Shown here piece by piece: positions 50,413 through 59,577 of a stretch of 64,000 nt of DNA. Each line of letters opens with the position of its first letter. Positions within the stretch are counted from its first letter, which is position 1. The notes under the pieces are model-generated. The model did no database searches. It saw nothing but the letters and a program-made list of their open reading frames with translations, and was not told the DNA's origin. The stretch comes from Nocardioides zeae (GTDB taxonomy: Bacteria; Actinomycetota; Actinomycetes; Propionibacteriales; Nocardioidaceae): assembly GCF_010686755.1 (NCBI RefSeq), contig NZ_JAAGXA010000002.1, positions 124,001-188,000 of the forward strand. Direction: 5' to 3'. The position numbers and the translations under genes were made by a program.

Positions 50413-50495
50413 CCGGACGTCATGCGAACCGCGGCCCCGCGCCACCGCACCGCATGACGTCCCGGTACGGCGCGGGGGTCGCCAGCGGCGTACCG
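50413..50495 (+). repeat. Twin-palindrome intergenic element, copy 3
   Basis: GGACGTCATGCG (50415-50426) with CGCATGACGTCC (50451-50462), then GGTACG (50464) with CGTACC (50489). It ends 19 bases before the next gene start. Confidence 0.9.
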
Positions 50496-50514
50496 CTCCC
50501 CTAGCGTGCGAGGC

Positions 50515-51390
50515 GTGAGCATCGACCTCCCCGCCGCCGTCGCCTTCGTCGAGGCCAACGCCCGCCTGCTCGACCGCCGCCGGGCGGAGCTGCTGCTGGG
50601 CACGGGCACGAGGCACCGGGTGGTGGCGGCGCTGCGGCCCTACGCCAACGCCGACGGGGGCTTCGGCAGCGCGCTGGAGCCCGACGTGCGGGGACCGCAC
50701 AGCGAGCCGACGGCCGCCCTGGCCGCGCTCGAGGTGCTGGCCGAGGTCGGGACGCTCGACGACCCCGCCACCGCCGACCTCGTGCGCGGCGTCGCGGCGT
50801 GGGTCGCGGGCGTCGCGGAGGCGGGCGGCGGGGTGCCGTTCGTCGTGGCGGCGACGGCGGAGCACCCGCGCGGTCCCTGGATGCAGCCGACGCCCGGCGG
50901 CTCCCACCTGACGTTCGGGCTCGCCGGGGCGCTGCACGGGCGGGACCTGCCGTGGGTGGGCGTGGGCACGGCCTGGTGCTGGGCGCGCCTGGAGGGAGCG
51001 GAGCCGCTCGACGCCTACAGCGTGAAGTTCGCCCTCGACCTGCTCGACGCCGTGTCGGACGACCACCCGGACGCCGCCCGTGCCGACGCCGCGGTCGAGC
51101 GACTGCGCGACCTCGTCGGCGCCGAGGGGACGATCCCGGTCCCGGGCGGCACGGACGGCGAGCGCCTGCACCTGCTCGACGTGGCGCCCCGCCCGCGGGG
51201 CCGCAGCCGCGGGCTCTTCACCGCGGACCAGGTGGCCGCCGACCTCGACCGCCTCGAGGCGGGGCAGCAGGACGACGGCGGCTGGACCTTCGACTGGCTC
51301 GCCTGGTCCCCCGGGCAGAGCGCTGAGTGGCGCGGGCTCGTGACGCTCCGCGCGCTGCGGGTGCTGGCCGCCCACGGCCGCCTGGGCTGA
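50515..51390 (+). CDS. Prenyltransferase/terpene-cyclase-fold (alpha-toroid) protein, function unknown
   Basis: A 291-residue protein with the helical repeats of squalene-hopene-cyclase/prenyltransferase-like toroids: YANADGGFGSALEPDVRGPH and QDDGGWTFDWLAWSPG show the typical QW-like DGGF/DGGW motifs. The catalytic DxDD motif of cyclases is absent, and the protein is only about half the size of a full cyclase. Such stand-alone proteins are common in actinobacteria and uncharacterised. GTG at 50515 just behind the palindrome array; a GTG three codons upstream is possible. Confidence 0.7.
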   Translation: MSIDLPAAVAFVEANARLLDRRRAELLLGTGTRHRVVAALRPYANADGGFGSALEPDVRGPHSEPTAALAALEVLAEVGTLDDPATADLVRGVAAWVAGVAEAGGGVPFVVAATAEHPRGPWMQPTPGGSHLTFGLAGALHGRDLPWVGVGTAWCWARLEGAEPLDAYSVKFALDLLDAVSDDHPDAARADAAVERLRDLVGAEGTIPVPGGTDGERLHLLDVAPRPRGRSRGLFTADQVAADLDRLEAGQQDDGGWTFDWLAWSPGQSAEWRGLVTLRALRVLAAHGRLG

Positions 51391-51535
51391 GCCCCCGACG
51401 GCGGGAAGATCACCCCGGAGGGTGAGTGTGGGCCGCTCTCGTGGCGCCGCCGGTCGCCCGCGCCCTAGGGTCGGGCGGATCGACCGGCTTCCCGGACCGC
51501 CCGGGTCGCCGCCTGCGCTCGGGAGGGGGTCGACC

Positions 51536-53815
51536 GTGGAGCCCGTGCCCCAGCCGGTGGTGCGACCCCACGGCGTGGCCCACACGCCGGCCTACCCCGA
51601 GGCCGACCTCACCAACTGCGACCGCGAGCCGATCCACGTGCCCGGCGCCATCCAGCCGCACGGCATCCTGCTGGCGCTCGACGCCGGGCTCGACACGGTG
51701 GTGATCGCGTCGGCGAACGCGGCCGGGCTGCTCGGCGTGCCGGAGGGGGCGGTGATCGGCGCCGCGCCCGCCGACCTCCTCGGTCCCGCCGCCGCGGCGG
51801 CGATCGCCGCGCGGGTCGACGCGGGCCTGCCCACGGAGCCGCTCGTGCTGGTGCTGCCGGACGGCCCGGGCCGGCTGCGGGGCAGGGAGCTCGACGTGCA
51901 CGTCGTGCGCAGCGGTGACCGCATCGTCGTCGAGCTCGAGCCGGTCGTCGGCACGGGCAACCTGTTGCTGTCCTACGGCTCGGCCCGCGGCGCGATGGCC
52001 CGGCTCACCGGGACCGGGTCGATCGCCGACCTCGCCGACCACCTGGCCCTCGAGGTGCGCGAGCTGCTCGGTTTCGACCGGGTGATGGTCTACCGCTTCG
52101 ACCCGCAGTGGAACGGCGAGGTGATCGCGGAGCAGCGGCGCCCCGACCTCAACGCGTTCCTGGGGCTGCACTACCCGGCGACCGACATCCCCGCCCAGGC
52201 GCGGCGGCTCTACACGATCAACGGGACGCGCCTCATCGCCGACGTCTCCTACACACCGGCGCCGCTCGAGCCCATCGTCGACCCGGCCACCGGCGCACCA
52301 CTCGACCTGACGTTCTCCCGGCTGCGGAGCGTGTCGCCGATCCACCTGGAATACCTCGGCAACATGGGCGTCACCGCCTCCAAGTCGATCTCGCTCGTCG
52401 TCGACGACGAGCTGTGGGGCCTCATCGCCTGCCACCACTACTCCGGTCCGCACCGTCCGGCGCAGGACGCCCGCGGCGCCGCCGAGTTCCTCGCCCAGGT
52501 CGCCTCCCAGCTGATCGGCGAGCGGGAGCGCGCCGAGGGCCGCGAGGCCGCCCTGCGCGCCCGCACGATGCTCGCCGGCATGGTCACCCGCATCACCACC
52601 AGCCCCGAGAACCCGCTCGCGACGCTCATCGCCGACCCCGAGCTGCTGACCCTCATGGGGGCGACCGGGGCCGCGCTCGCCCACGACGACCTCCTCGTCA
52701 CGGCGGGCACCGTGCCCGGCGAGGACGAGCTCCGCGCCATCGCGCACGTGCTGGCCGACAAGGAGAGCTACGCGACGTACACCGACGACGTGTCGGCGCT
52801 CGAGCCGCGGCTCGGCGACCTCCCCGACGTGGCGCGGTACGCCGCGGGCGCGCTGCGCATCGGCGCCGAGGCCGACCGGTGGATCCTCTGGCTGCGGCCC
52901 GAGCAGGAGCAGACGGTCGACTGGGGCGGCGACCCCCGCAACAAGCAGGTGGCCGCCGCCGAGGGGCCGGAGGTGCGGCTCAGCCCCCGCCGCTCGTTCG
53001 AGAAGTGGCGCCAGGTGGTGCGCGGCCGGTCGCTGCCGTGGGAGCCGTGGCAGGTCGAGGCGGCCGACGCGCTCGGCGTGCACGTCACGGGCCTGCTGCT
53101 CTCCCGGGCCCGCGAGCACGTCCAGGTCGCCGAGGCGGTGCAGCAGAGCGTGGTGCTCGGCGAGGTGCCGCAGTTCGACGGGTTGGAGGTCGCGGCCCGC
53201 TACCTGCCGGCGTCCACCGTGCAGATGGGCGGCGACTGGTGGGACGCCTTCGAGATCGCGCCCGGCCGGGTCGTCATCGTGCTCGGGGACGTCGCCGGCC
53301 ACGGCGTCGAGGCGGCCTCCACGATGATCCAGCTGCGCACGGCGCTGCGCGCCTACATGTATGCCGGCTCGACCGTCGCCCAGACCCTCGACCAGCTCGA
53401 CCACCTCATGCTCAGCCTGCTGCGCGAGCACGTCGCGACGGCCGTCGCCGCCGAGGTGGACCTGGCGACCGGACGGGTCGACCTCGCCGCCGCCGGCCAC
53501 CTCCCCCCGCTGCTGGCCGCGCCGGACGGCACCGCGGACCTCACGATGACGGCCCGACCGCTGCTCGGCTTCGGGGCGTCGGAGGCGCCGGTCACGCGCT
53601 TCACGCTCGCGCCCGGCGAGACGCTCATGCTCTACAGCGACGGGCTCGTGGAGCGGCGGGGCGTCGACATGGACGAGCGCACGGCCGTGGTGCGGTCGCT
53701 CGCGACGTACGACCCCGCCGTCCCGCTCGACCAGTGGGTCGACCGCGTCCTGACGATCCGCGACGGCACCGAGGACGACGACACGACCGTGCTGGCGGTG
53801 CGGCGCCCGCTCTGA
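51536..53815 (+). CDS. Bacteriophytochrome fused to a PP2C/SpoIIE phosphatase
   Basis: A 759-residue photoreceptor. PAS (about 20-135): Cys28 in TNCDREPIHVPGAIQPHG is the expected biliverdin attachment site. GAF (about 150-320): PATDIPAQARRLY (Asp217), SPIHLEYLGNMGV (His270) and WGLIACHHYS are the chromophore-pocket motifs. PHY (about 330-515): DWGGDPRNK and the tongue motif PRRSFEKW (about 484-491). The output is a PP2C phosphatase (about 545-759) with GGDWWDAF (Asp567), GDVAGHG, SDGLVERR and DDTTVLAVR metal ligands. Red/far-red light would therefore control dephosphorylation, probably of a STAS antagonist. GTG start preceded by GGGAGGGGG. No haem oxygenase gene is nearby. Confidence 0.93.
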   Translation: MEPVPQPVVRPHGVAHTPAYPEADLTNCDREPIHVPGAIQPHGILLALDAGLDTVVIASANAAGLLGVPEGAVIGAAPADLLGPAAAAAIAARVDAGLPTEPLVLVLPDGPGRLRGRELDVHVVRSGDRIVVELEPVVGTGNLLLSYGSARGAMARLTGTGSIADLADHLALEVRELLGFDRVMVYRFDPQWNGEVIAEQRRPDLNAFLGLHYPATDIPAQARRLYTINGTRLIADVSYTPAPLEPIVDPATGAPLDLTFSRLRSVSPIHLEYLGNMGVTASKSISLVVDDELWGLIACHHYSGPHRPAQDARGAAEFLAQVASQLIGERERAEGREAALRARTMLAGMVTRITTSPENPLATLIADPELLTLMGATGAALAHDDLLVTAGTVPGEDELRAIAHVLADKESYATYTDDVSALEPRLGDLPDVARYAAGALRIGAEADRWILWLRPEQEQTVDWGGDPRNKQVAAAEGPEVRLSPRRSFEKWRQVVRGRSLPWEPWQVEAADALGVHVTGLLLSRAREHVQVAEAVQQSVVLGEVPQFDGLEVAARYLPASTVQMGGDWWDAFEIAPGRVVIVLGDVAGHGVEAASTMIQLRTALRAYMYAGSTVAQTLDQLDHLMLSLLREHVATAVAAEVDLATGRVDLAAAGHLPPLLAAPDGTADLTMTARPLLGFGASEAPVTRFTLAPGETLMLYSDGLVERRGVDMDERTAVVRSLATYDPAVPLDQWVDRVLTIRDGTEDDDTTVLAVRRPL

Positions 53816-53823
53816 CCCCTGCC

Positions 53824-55476
53824 TCAGGACAGGACGCGCAACACGACGAGCGCGACGTCGTCCTCCTCCTCGGAGGGCACGACGAGGGTCGAGAGCAGGT
53901 GGTCGCTGAGCGCCTCGGCGTCCAGGTGGGCGCCCGCGGCCAACGCCGCGCACAGCTCCTCGATGCTCACGTCGAGCGGGATGCCGCGGCGCTCGACGAG
54001 GCCGTCGGTGTAGAGCACCACCGTCGACCCCACCGGGAGGTGGACGGCGAGGTCGGAGCGCACCGTGTCCGGCTCGACGCCCAGGATCGTCTCGCCGCCC
54101 GCGGCGAGCACCTCGGTCCTGCCGTCGGGGTGGAGCAGGACGGCGGGCGGGTGGCCGGCGCGGGACCACACGAAGCGCCACCGGTCGCCCGGCGCCTCGG
54201 GATCGAGCTGCTCCAGGCGCTCGAGCGGCTCGACCCGCGCCACGATGGCGGTCGCGATCGAGCGCACCTCCAGCAGCTCCAGCGCCCGGTCCAGGCCCTC
54301 GAGCACCTTCGCGGGCCCGTCGACGGTCGCCACCGCGATGCCGCGGGTCAGGTTGCGCGCCTGGGCCATGGTGCCCGCGGCGGCGAGGTCGTGGCCGGCG
54401 ACGTCCCCGATGGCGAGCACGAGGGAGCCGTCGTGCTGGAGGAACGCGTCGTACCAGTCCCCACCGATCTGCGCGACGTGCGCCGCGGGGACGTAGCGCA
54501 CCGCCACCGCCAGCCGCTCGTGCTCCGGCGGCGGCGTCAGCAGCGCCCGCTGCAGCGCGACGGAGACGTTGCGCTCCGCCTCCGCCTGCCGCCGCTCGGA
54601 GGCGAGCAGCTCGATGCGGGTCAGGGCTTGCGTGAGGGCGTTCGCGACGCCGCGCAGGAAGTGCCGGTAGTGGTAGTCGAACGGCAGGCGGTCGCTCTGC
54701 CGGGCCACCAGCACCGGGACCTCCTCGCCCGGGGCCGGCTGCCCGAGCTGCAGCCAGACGACGCGACCGGCGGCGGTCTCCTCGACGTACGCCGCGGTCG
54801 GGACCAGCGCCGCGGAGGGCTCCAGCGGCAGGCCCGCCCCCGCGCCGTACGACGCGTCCACCGGCTCCCCCGGCAGCCGCAGGTCGATCGCCGCGAACTC
54901 GTCGGTGATGCCCCGCAGCAGCGCCAGCGACCGTGACCGCAGGTCCTGCGGCGACGTCGCCCCGGCGAGCACGTCGGCCAGCCCCGTGAGCGTGATCGCC
55001 CGGCGCTGCGCGAGCACCATGGACGTGATCTCGACGGCGATGTCGAGCACGCCCTCGATGCGGTCGTCGGAGCCCTGCACGGGCGAGTAGGAGTAGGTGA
55101 ACCAGCAGTCCTCGAGGAACCCGCGACGGTGCAGCGGCATGAGGGTGCGGTCGACGCGGAACGACCCGCCACCGTCGAGCACCCCCTGCATGAGCGGACC
55201 GATCTCGGCCCACGCCTCGGGGAACACGGCCTGCGCGGTGCGGCCGAGGGCCGCCGGGTGCTTGTCGGCGATGAGCTCGACGTACGCCTCGTTGTAGAGC
55301 AGCACGAACTCCTCGCCCCACAGCAGCACGGCGGGGAACCGGGAGTTCACGATGGTGCGCAACGCGCCGCGGAGGGTGCCGCTCCACGCGTCGGGCGGAC
55401 CGAGGGGGGTCGACGCCCAGTCGATGGCCTCGTACTGCGCATGCAGGTCGGGGCCTGCCCCGTCCCAGAGCGTCAC
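53824..55476 (-). CDS. PAS/GAF-PP2C (RsbU/SpoIIE-type) phosphatase
   Basis: A 550-residue soluble phosphatase, convergent with the phytochrome gene (8-base gap). A PAS domain (about 35-155; LLYNEAYVELIADKHP, then SPVQGSDDRIEGVLDIAVEIT), a divergent GAF-like region (about 160-290), and a C-terminal PP2C domain (about 315-550) with GGDWYDAF, GDVAGHDLAAAG, TDGLVERRG and EEDDVALVVLRV. Such enzymes dephosphorylate STAS antagonists in response to a signal sensed by the PAS/GAF domains. GTG start at 55476. It may feed the same partner-switch circuit as the phytochrome. Confidence 0.9.
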   Translation of the reverse strand: MTLWDGAGPDLHAQYEAIDWASTPLGPPDAWSGTLRGALRTIVNSRFPAVLLWGEEFVLLYNEAYVELIADKHPAALGRTAQAVFPEAWAEIGPLMQGVLDGGGSFRVDRTLMPLHRRGFLEDCWFTYSYSPVQGSDDRIEGVLDIAVEITSMVLAQRRAITLTGLADVLAGATSPQDLRSRSLALLRGITDEFAAIDLRLPGEPVDASYGAGAGLPLEPSAALVPTAAYVEETAAGRVVWLQLGQPAPGEEVPVLVARQSDRLPFDYHYRHFLRGVANALTQALTRIELLASERRQAEAERNVSVALQRALLTPPPEHERLAVAVRYVPAAHVAQIGGDWYDAFLQHDGSLVLAIGDVAGHDLAAAGTMAQARNLTRGIAVATVDGPAKVLEGLDRALELLEVRSIATAIVARVEPLERLEQLDPEAPGDRWRFVWSRAGHPPAVLLHPDGRTEVLAAGGETILGVEPDTVRSDLAVHLPVGSTVVLYTDGLVERRGIPLDVSIEELCAALAAGAHLDAEALSDHLLSTLVVPSEEEDDVALVVLRVLS

Positions 55477-55527
55477 CTCAGCAACCTACCGGCCGGGCCA
55501 CAGCGGGCCGGCGAGGAACGGACCCAC

Positions 55528-56235
55528 TCATCCGTTCGGGCGAGACCAGTACGCCGCGAGCCCGGCCACCACGAGGGTGAGGACCGCCGACAGCGCCAGC
55601 CCGGCGGCGAGGTCCACCCGCAGCAGCAGCGCCCCGACGGCGGCACCCGCCGCGATGAGCAGGATGGCGAGCAGGCGACGGACCCACGGCTGGCCCGTGC
55701 GGGCGCCCAGCCACGAGTCGGCCGCGAGACCGGTGATCGTCGAGGTGACGACGACCGTCGTGACGTCCTTGACCGCCACGTGCCGGGCGAGCGCCGCCTG
55801 CAGGCCCATCGCGACGGCGACGACCGCCGCGACGACGACCGTCGCCGCGCCGCCCTCGCCGACGCCGTCCTCGAGCGCCGTGGAGGCCGCCGTGACCGCC
55901 AGCAGCACGGCCACCCCGATCATCAGCAGCGAGACCCGCCGGCCCCAGCCGGCGTCGTGGCCCCGCACGCAGCGGCCGCCCACGGCCGCCCCGGCCATGA
56001 ACGCCGCCAGTGCGCACACCGGGCCCACCACGGGGAGGCCGTCCGCGCCCGCCGCGCCCATGCCCAGGATGACGACGTTGCCGGTCATGTTGCCGGTGAA
56101 GACCTTGTCGAGGCCCAGGTAGCCGACGGCGTCGGCCACGCCGGTCGAGAAGGTGAGCACCAGCAGCAGCGCGAGGCTCCGCGGGTGGTCGAGGAGCGAG
56201 TCGGTGCGGGGGGCGGCAGCAGCGGGCGCGGTCAC
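55528..56235 (-). CDS. DUF1275 (YoaK-family) membrane protein
   Basis: A 235-residue protein with six hydrophobic segments and the family motif LTFSTGVADAVGYLGL...FTGNMTGNVVILG near the N-terminus. DUF1275 proteins are widespread small membrane proteins without an established function. GTG at 56235 is preferred because the upstream frame (to 56271) overlaps the next gene. Located 7 bases after the gamma-glutamyltransferase-like gene, so possibly co-transcribed. Confidence 0.9.
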   Translation of the reverse strand: MTAPAAAAPRTDSLLDHPRSLALLLVLTFSTGVADAVGYLGLDKVFTGNMTGNVVILGMGAAGADGLPVVGPVCALAAFMAGAAVGGRCVRGHDAGWGRRVSLLMIGVAVLLAVTAASTALEDGVGEGGAATVVVAAVVAVAMGLQAALARHVAVKDVTTVVVTSTITGLAADSWLGARTGQPWVRRLLAILLIAAGAAVGALLLRVDLAAGLALSAVLTLVVAGLAAYWSRPNG

Positions 56236-56242
56236 GCGTCCA

Positions 56243-58081
56243 TCATCGACCGGCGGCGTACCCCTGCGCACCGCGGGGGTTGGCCGCCGCGAACAGCCAG
56301 CCCGACCGCGGGTCGCGGCCGACGGTCGAGATGCGACCGAGCGTCCAGTCGCCCGCCACGGTCAGCACGTGCCCGCGCTCCCGCAGCTCCGCGAGCACCG
56401 CCGCTCCGAGACGGGCCTCCGCGACGACGCCACCGGGCTCCCAGGTGCGCGGCCAGAACGAGCTCACCGCCGCGGTCGTGTGGAACGCGGGCGCGTCGAT
56501 CGCGGCCTGCGGGCTCCAGCCGCCGACGAGGAGCCGCAGGAGGTAGAGCAGCTGCCACTGGTCCTGCTGGTCGCCGCCGGGCGTGCCGAGCGCGGCGAAG
56601 GGCCGGCCGTCGCGGCTCAGCACCGTCGGGCTCAGCGTCGTGCGCGGTCGCGCACCGGGACGCAGCGCCGAGGGGCTGGCCTCGTCGAGCCACGTCATCT
56701 GCAGGCGCGTGCCCAGGCAGAAGCCCAGCTCGGGGATGGTCGGCGACGACTGCAGCCACCCGCCCGACGGGGTCAACGCCACCAGGTTGCCCGCGGCGTC
56801 GACCACGTCGAGGTGGCAGGTGTCGCCCCGCGTCTCGCCGTGGCGTCCCACCGTGGGCTCCCCCACCCCGGCCGCCGGACGCGTCGGCTGGCCCGGTCCC
56901 GGTGGGCCGGTGACGACCACGTCCGCGGGCGTGCGCAGCGGCGGCGCGAAGGGCGTCGCCCCCGGGACCAGACCCGGCCGGTGCTCGAGCGAGGCGGTCG
57001 CGCCGACCAGCGCGGCCCGGTCCGCGGCGTACGCCGGCGTGAGCAGGTGCGCCAGCACCGCCGGGTCGGCCCCGGACCCGTAGTAGGCGTCGCGGTCGGC
57101 CAGCGCCAGCTTGAGCACCTCGAGCACCGTGTGCGCCCCGAGGGCCGTCGACGGGTCGAGCCGCTCGTCGGGCAGCTGGTCGAGGATCGCGAGGCACTGG
57201 AGCAGCACGGGGCCCTGGCTGCCGAAGCCCGCCTTGTGCACCGTCGTGCCGCGGAACTCCAGCGTCACCGGCTCCTCGAGCCGCACGTGGTCCGCGTCGA
57301 GGTCGGCGAGGGCGAGCACGCCCGCGTGGTCGGTGCCCGACGAGTGCCGGTGCGGCCGAGCGGCGCCGGCCACCATCGCGCGGCCCACGCGGCCCGACCG
57401 CCACTCCGTGCGGGCCGCGCGGATGCGCGCACCCCGCGAGTCCTCGTCGGTGCCGGCCGCGACCAACGCGCGCAGGGTCGCGGCGTAGGTCGGGTTGCGC
57501 ACGACGTCACCGGGCTCGGGGACGCGGCCGTCGGCGAGCCAGAGCGCGGCCGAGTCGGGCCAGTGGTCGGTGAAGTGCTCCCGCATCGTCGCGATGGTGC
57601 GGCACAGCTGGACCCCGGCCGGGTGCCCGTCCTCCAGGTAGTGGATCGCCGGCGCGAGCACGTCCCCGAGCTCCCACGAGCCGTGCTCCTCGAGCAGCCC
57701 GAGGAGCGCCTCGACGGCCGCGGGCACGGCCGCGGCGAGCGCCCCGCTGCCGGGCACGTCGGCGAGACCCTCGGCGCGCAGGTGGGCGATGCTCGCCCCG
57801 GCCGGCGCGGGCCCCTGACCGTTGACGACCACGGGGTCGGCGCCGGCGGGCGCGACGATCCCCACGAGGTCGCCGCCCGGGCCGTTGAGGTGCGGCTCGA
57901 CGGCGTGGAGCACGAACGCCCCGGCCACGGCCGCGTCGAACGCGTTGCCGCCGCGCTCCAGCACCGACTGCGCGCTCGCCGCGGCGAGCCAGTGGGTGCC
58001 GGCCGCCATCCCGAACGACCCCGTGAGCGTGGGACGCGTCAGGTCGGTGGGCGGCGGGGTGAACGCGGCGGAGGAGCTCAT
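56243..58081 (-). CDS. Gamma-glutamyltransferase-family Ntn hydrolase
   Basis: A 612-residue protein of the gamma-glutamyltranspeptidase family. The N-terminal region has SVLERGGNAFDAAVAGAFVLHAVEPH, typical of the large subunit; the small subunit should begin at Thr421 in RGDTCHLDVVDAAGNLVAL, the expected autoprocessing nucleophile. No signal peptide is seen, so it is probably cytoplasmic. Downstream residues (PTGGDQQDQWQLLY-like GTPGGDQQDQW) fit the family. Substrates may be glutathione, glutamyl-amides or cephalosporin-like acyls. Its neighbours are nitrogen genes (ammonium transporter, N-demethylases). Confidence 0.87.
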   Translation of the reverse strand: MSSSAAFTPPPTDLTRPTLTGSFGMAAGTHWLAAASAQSVLERGGNAFDAAVAGAFVLHAVEPHLNGPGGDLVGIVAPAGADPVVVNGQGPAPAGASIAHLRAEGLADVPGSGALAAAVPAAVEALLGLLEEHGSWELGDVLAPAIHYLEDGHPAGVQLCRTIATMREHFTDHWPDSAALWLADGRVPEPGDVVRNPTYAATLRALVAAGTDEDSRGARIRAARTEWRSGRVGRAMVAGAARPHRHSSGTDHAGVLALADLDADHVRLEEPVTLEFRGTTVHKAGFGSQGPVLLQCLAILDQLPDERLDPSTALGAHTVLEVLKLALADRDAYYGSGADPAVLAHLLTPAYAADRAALVGATASLEHRPGLVPGATPFAPPLRTPADVVVTGPPGPGQPTRPAAGVGEPTVGRHGETRGDTCHLDVVDAAGNLVALTPSGGWLQSSPTIPELGFCLGTRLQMTWLDEASPSALRPGARPRTTLSPTVLSRDGRPFAALGTPGGDQQDQWQLLYLLRLLVGGWSPQAAIDAPAFHTTAAVSSFWPRTWEPGGVVAEARLGAAVLAELRERGHVLTVAGDWTLGRISTVGRDPRSGWLFAAANPRGAQGYAAGR

Positions 58082-58131
58082 CCGTCGAGCATGCCACCCG
58101 CGCCCGACGCTCTTGCCTGCCTCCTCCACAG

Positions 58132-58175
58132 CCGCAGGGGTACGCCGCGGCTTGTGCCGCGCCGTACCCCTGCGG
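58132..58175 (-). terminator. 20-bp hairpin after the ammonium transporter gene
   Basis: CCGCAGGGGTACGCCGCGGC and GCCGCGCCGTACCCCTGCGG pair over 20 positions with one mismatch around TTGT. It lies between the end of amt and the start of the gamma-glutamyltransferase-like gene, both on the minus strand. No T-tract. Confidence 0.65.
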
Positions 58176-58194
58176 GTGGGTGCCGAGAGAGCGG

Positions 58195-59544
58195 TCAGGC
58201 CCGGGCCGACTCCTCCGCGGCGGCGGACTCCTTGGCCAGGGCCGCGATGCGGTCCGTGGTGGGCGCGCCGCTCGGACGCTCCGACCACGTCTGGCCGAGA
58301 CCGCTGGAGCGCTCGAGGTCGTAGGCGCTCTCCGAGTGCTGCGACAGGTCGAGCCCGGCGAGCTCGTCCTCCTCGCTGACCCGCAGGCCCATCGTCTTGT
58401 CGAGCACCTTCGCGATCACCCAGGTCACGACGAAGGCGTAGGCACAGGTGGCGCCGATCGCGACGACCTCGCGCCAGGCGATGTCCCAGCTGCCGCCGAA
58501 CAGGACGCCCTCGATGCCGGCGGGCGAGCCCGAGAAGCCGATGAGCACGACGCAGAGCGAGCCGACGATGCCGCCCATGCCGTGCACGGCGAACGCGTCG
58601 AGGGTCTCGTCGACGCCCAGCTTGGTCTTCCAGGTGCAGGCCCAGGCGACGAACGCGCCCGAGGCGATGCCGACCACGATCGCGCCGAGGGAGTCGACCG
58701 CGTCGGCCGACGGGGTGATGCCGACGAGACCCGCGATGATGCCGGACGCCATGCCGAGGGTGGTGGGCGCGCCGTCGCGGATCTTCTCGACGAGGCAGAA
58801 GCCGATCATGCCGGTGGAGCCGGCGATGAGGGTGGTGAGCACGGCGTACTGCGCCAGGAAGTTGGCGCCACCCGCCGTGCCGCCGTTGAAGCCGAACCAC
58901 CCCATCCACAGCAGGCCCGCGCCGAGGAGCACCAGCGGGAGGTTGTGGGGCCGGTTGCCCATGTTCTTGCGGGGACCGAGCACCATCGCGAGCGCCAGCG
59001 CGCCGAGACCCGCGGACATGTGGACGGCCGTGCCGCCGGCGTAGTCGTGGAGACCCAGGTCGTTGCGCATCCAGCCACCGACCGTGCCCTCGCCGTCGTA
59101 GGCGAAGACCCAGTGGCCGAGCGGGAAGTAGACCAGCGTGACCCAGATGGCGGAGAAGACCAGCCAGCCGCCGAACTTCATGCGGCCGACCGCGCCGGAG
59201 GCGACGATCGCGACGGTGATGGCGGCGAAGAGGATGTAGAACGCGAACCAGTAGGGGTCGACGAGCTGGGCCTCGCCCGGGTCGTCGTAGATCCCGAGGA
59301 AGCCGAGGTAGCCGTCGGGGTTGCCGATGAGCCCGAGCCCGCCGACGGAGTCACCGACCACGAGGCCGTGGCCGAAGAGCACGTAGAGCACGGTGGTGGT
59401 GCCCAGCGTGCTCATCGTCATCATGATCATGCTGAGCGCGTTCTTGCTGCCCACCATGCCCCCGTAGAACAGGGCGATGCCCGGGAACATGATGATGACG
59501 AGCGCCAGTGCGGCGAGCATCCACGCGACGTCTGCTGCGGGCAT
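58195..59544 (-). CDS. amt: Ammonium transporter (Amt/MEP family)
   Basis: A 449-residue channel with eleven membrane helices. Family motifs: DVAWMLAALALVIIMFPGIALFYGG at the first helix, DYAGGTAVHMSAG (the first pore His) and DAFAVHGMGGIVG (the second pore His), FGFNGGTAGGANF. The C-terminal 60 residues are a hydrophilic tail where GlnK usually docks, though no glnK gene is near. ATG has GAGAAGGAGAACCGC upstream. Placement next to amine-demethylase genes suggests ammonium or methylammonium uptake. Confidence 0.95.
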   Translation of the reverse strand: MPAADVAWMLAALALVIIMFPGIALFYGGMVGSKNALSMIMMTMSTLGTTTVLYVLFGHGLVVGDSVGGLGLIGNPDGYLGFLGIYDDPGEAQLVDPYWFAFYILFAAITVAIVASGAVGRMKFGGWLVFSAIWVTLVYFPLGHWVFAYDGEGTVGGWMRNDLGLHDYAGGTAVHMSAGLGALALAMVLGPRKNMGNRPHNLPLVLLGAGLLWMGWFGFNGGTAGGANFLAQYAVLTTLIAGSTGMIGFCLVEKIRDGAPTTLGMASGIIAGLVGITPSADAVDSLGAIVVGIASGAFVAWACTWKTKLGVDETLDAFAVHGMGGIVGSLCVVLIGFSGSPAGIEGVLFGGSWDIAWREVVAIGATCAYAFVVTWVIAKVLDKTMGLRVSEEDELAGLDLSQHSESAYDLERSSGLGQTWSERPSGAPTTDRIAALAKESAAAEESARA

Positions 59545-59577
59545 GCGGTTCTCCTTCTCGGGGGTGGAGCGGGGGCT

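Noticed and set aside
51536..53815. Phytochrome histidine kinase
   Set aside because: No HisKA or HATPase motifs follow the PHY domain; the output has the PP2C metal-ligand motifs GGDWWDAF, GDVAGHG and DDTTVLAVR.
51410..55387. A 1325-codon minus-strand frame over the phytochrome and PP2C genes
   Set aside because: Composition is Arg/Gly/Ala repetitive and it opposes two well-defined proteins; treated as a shadow.
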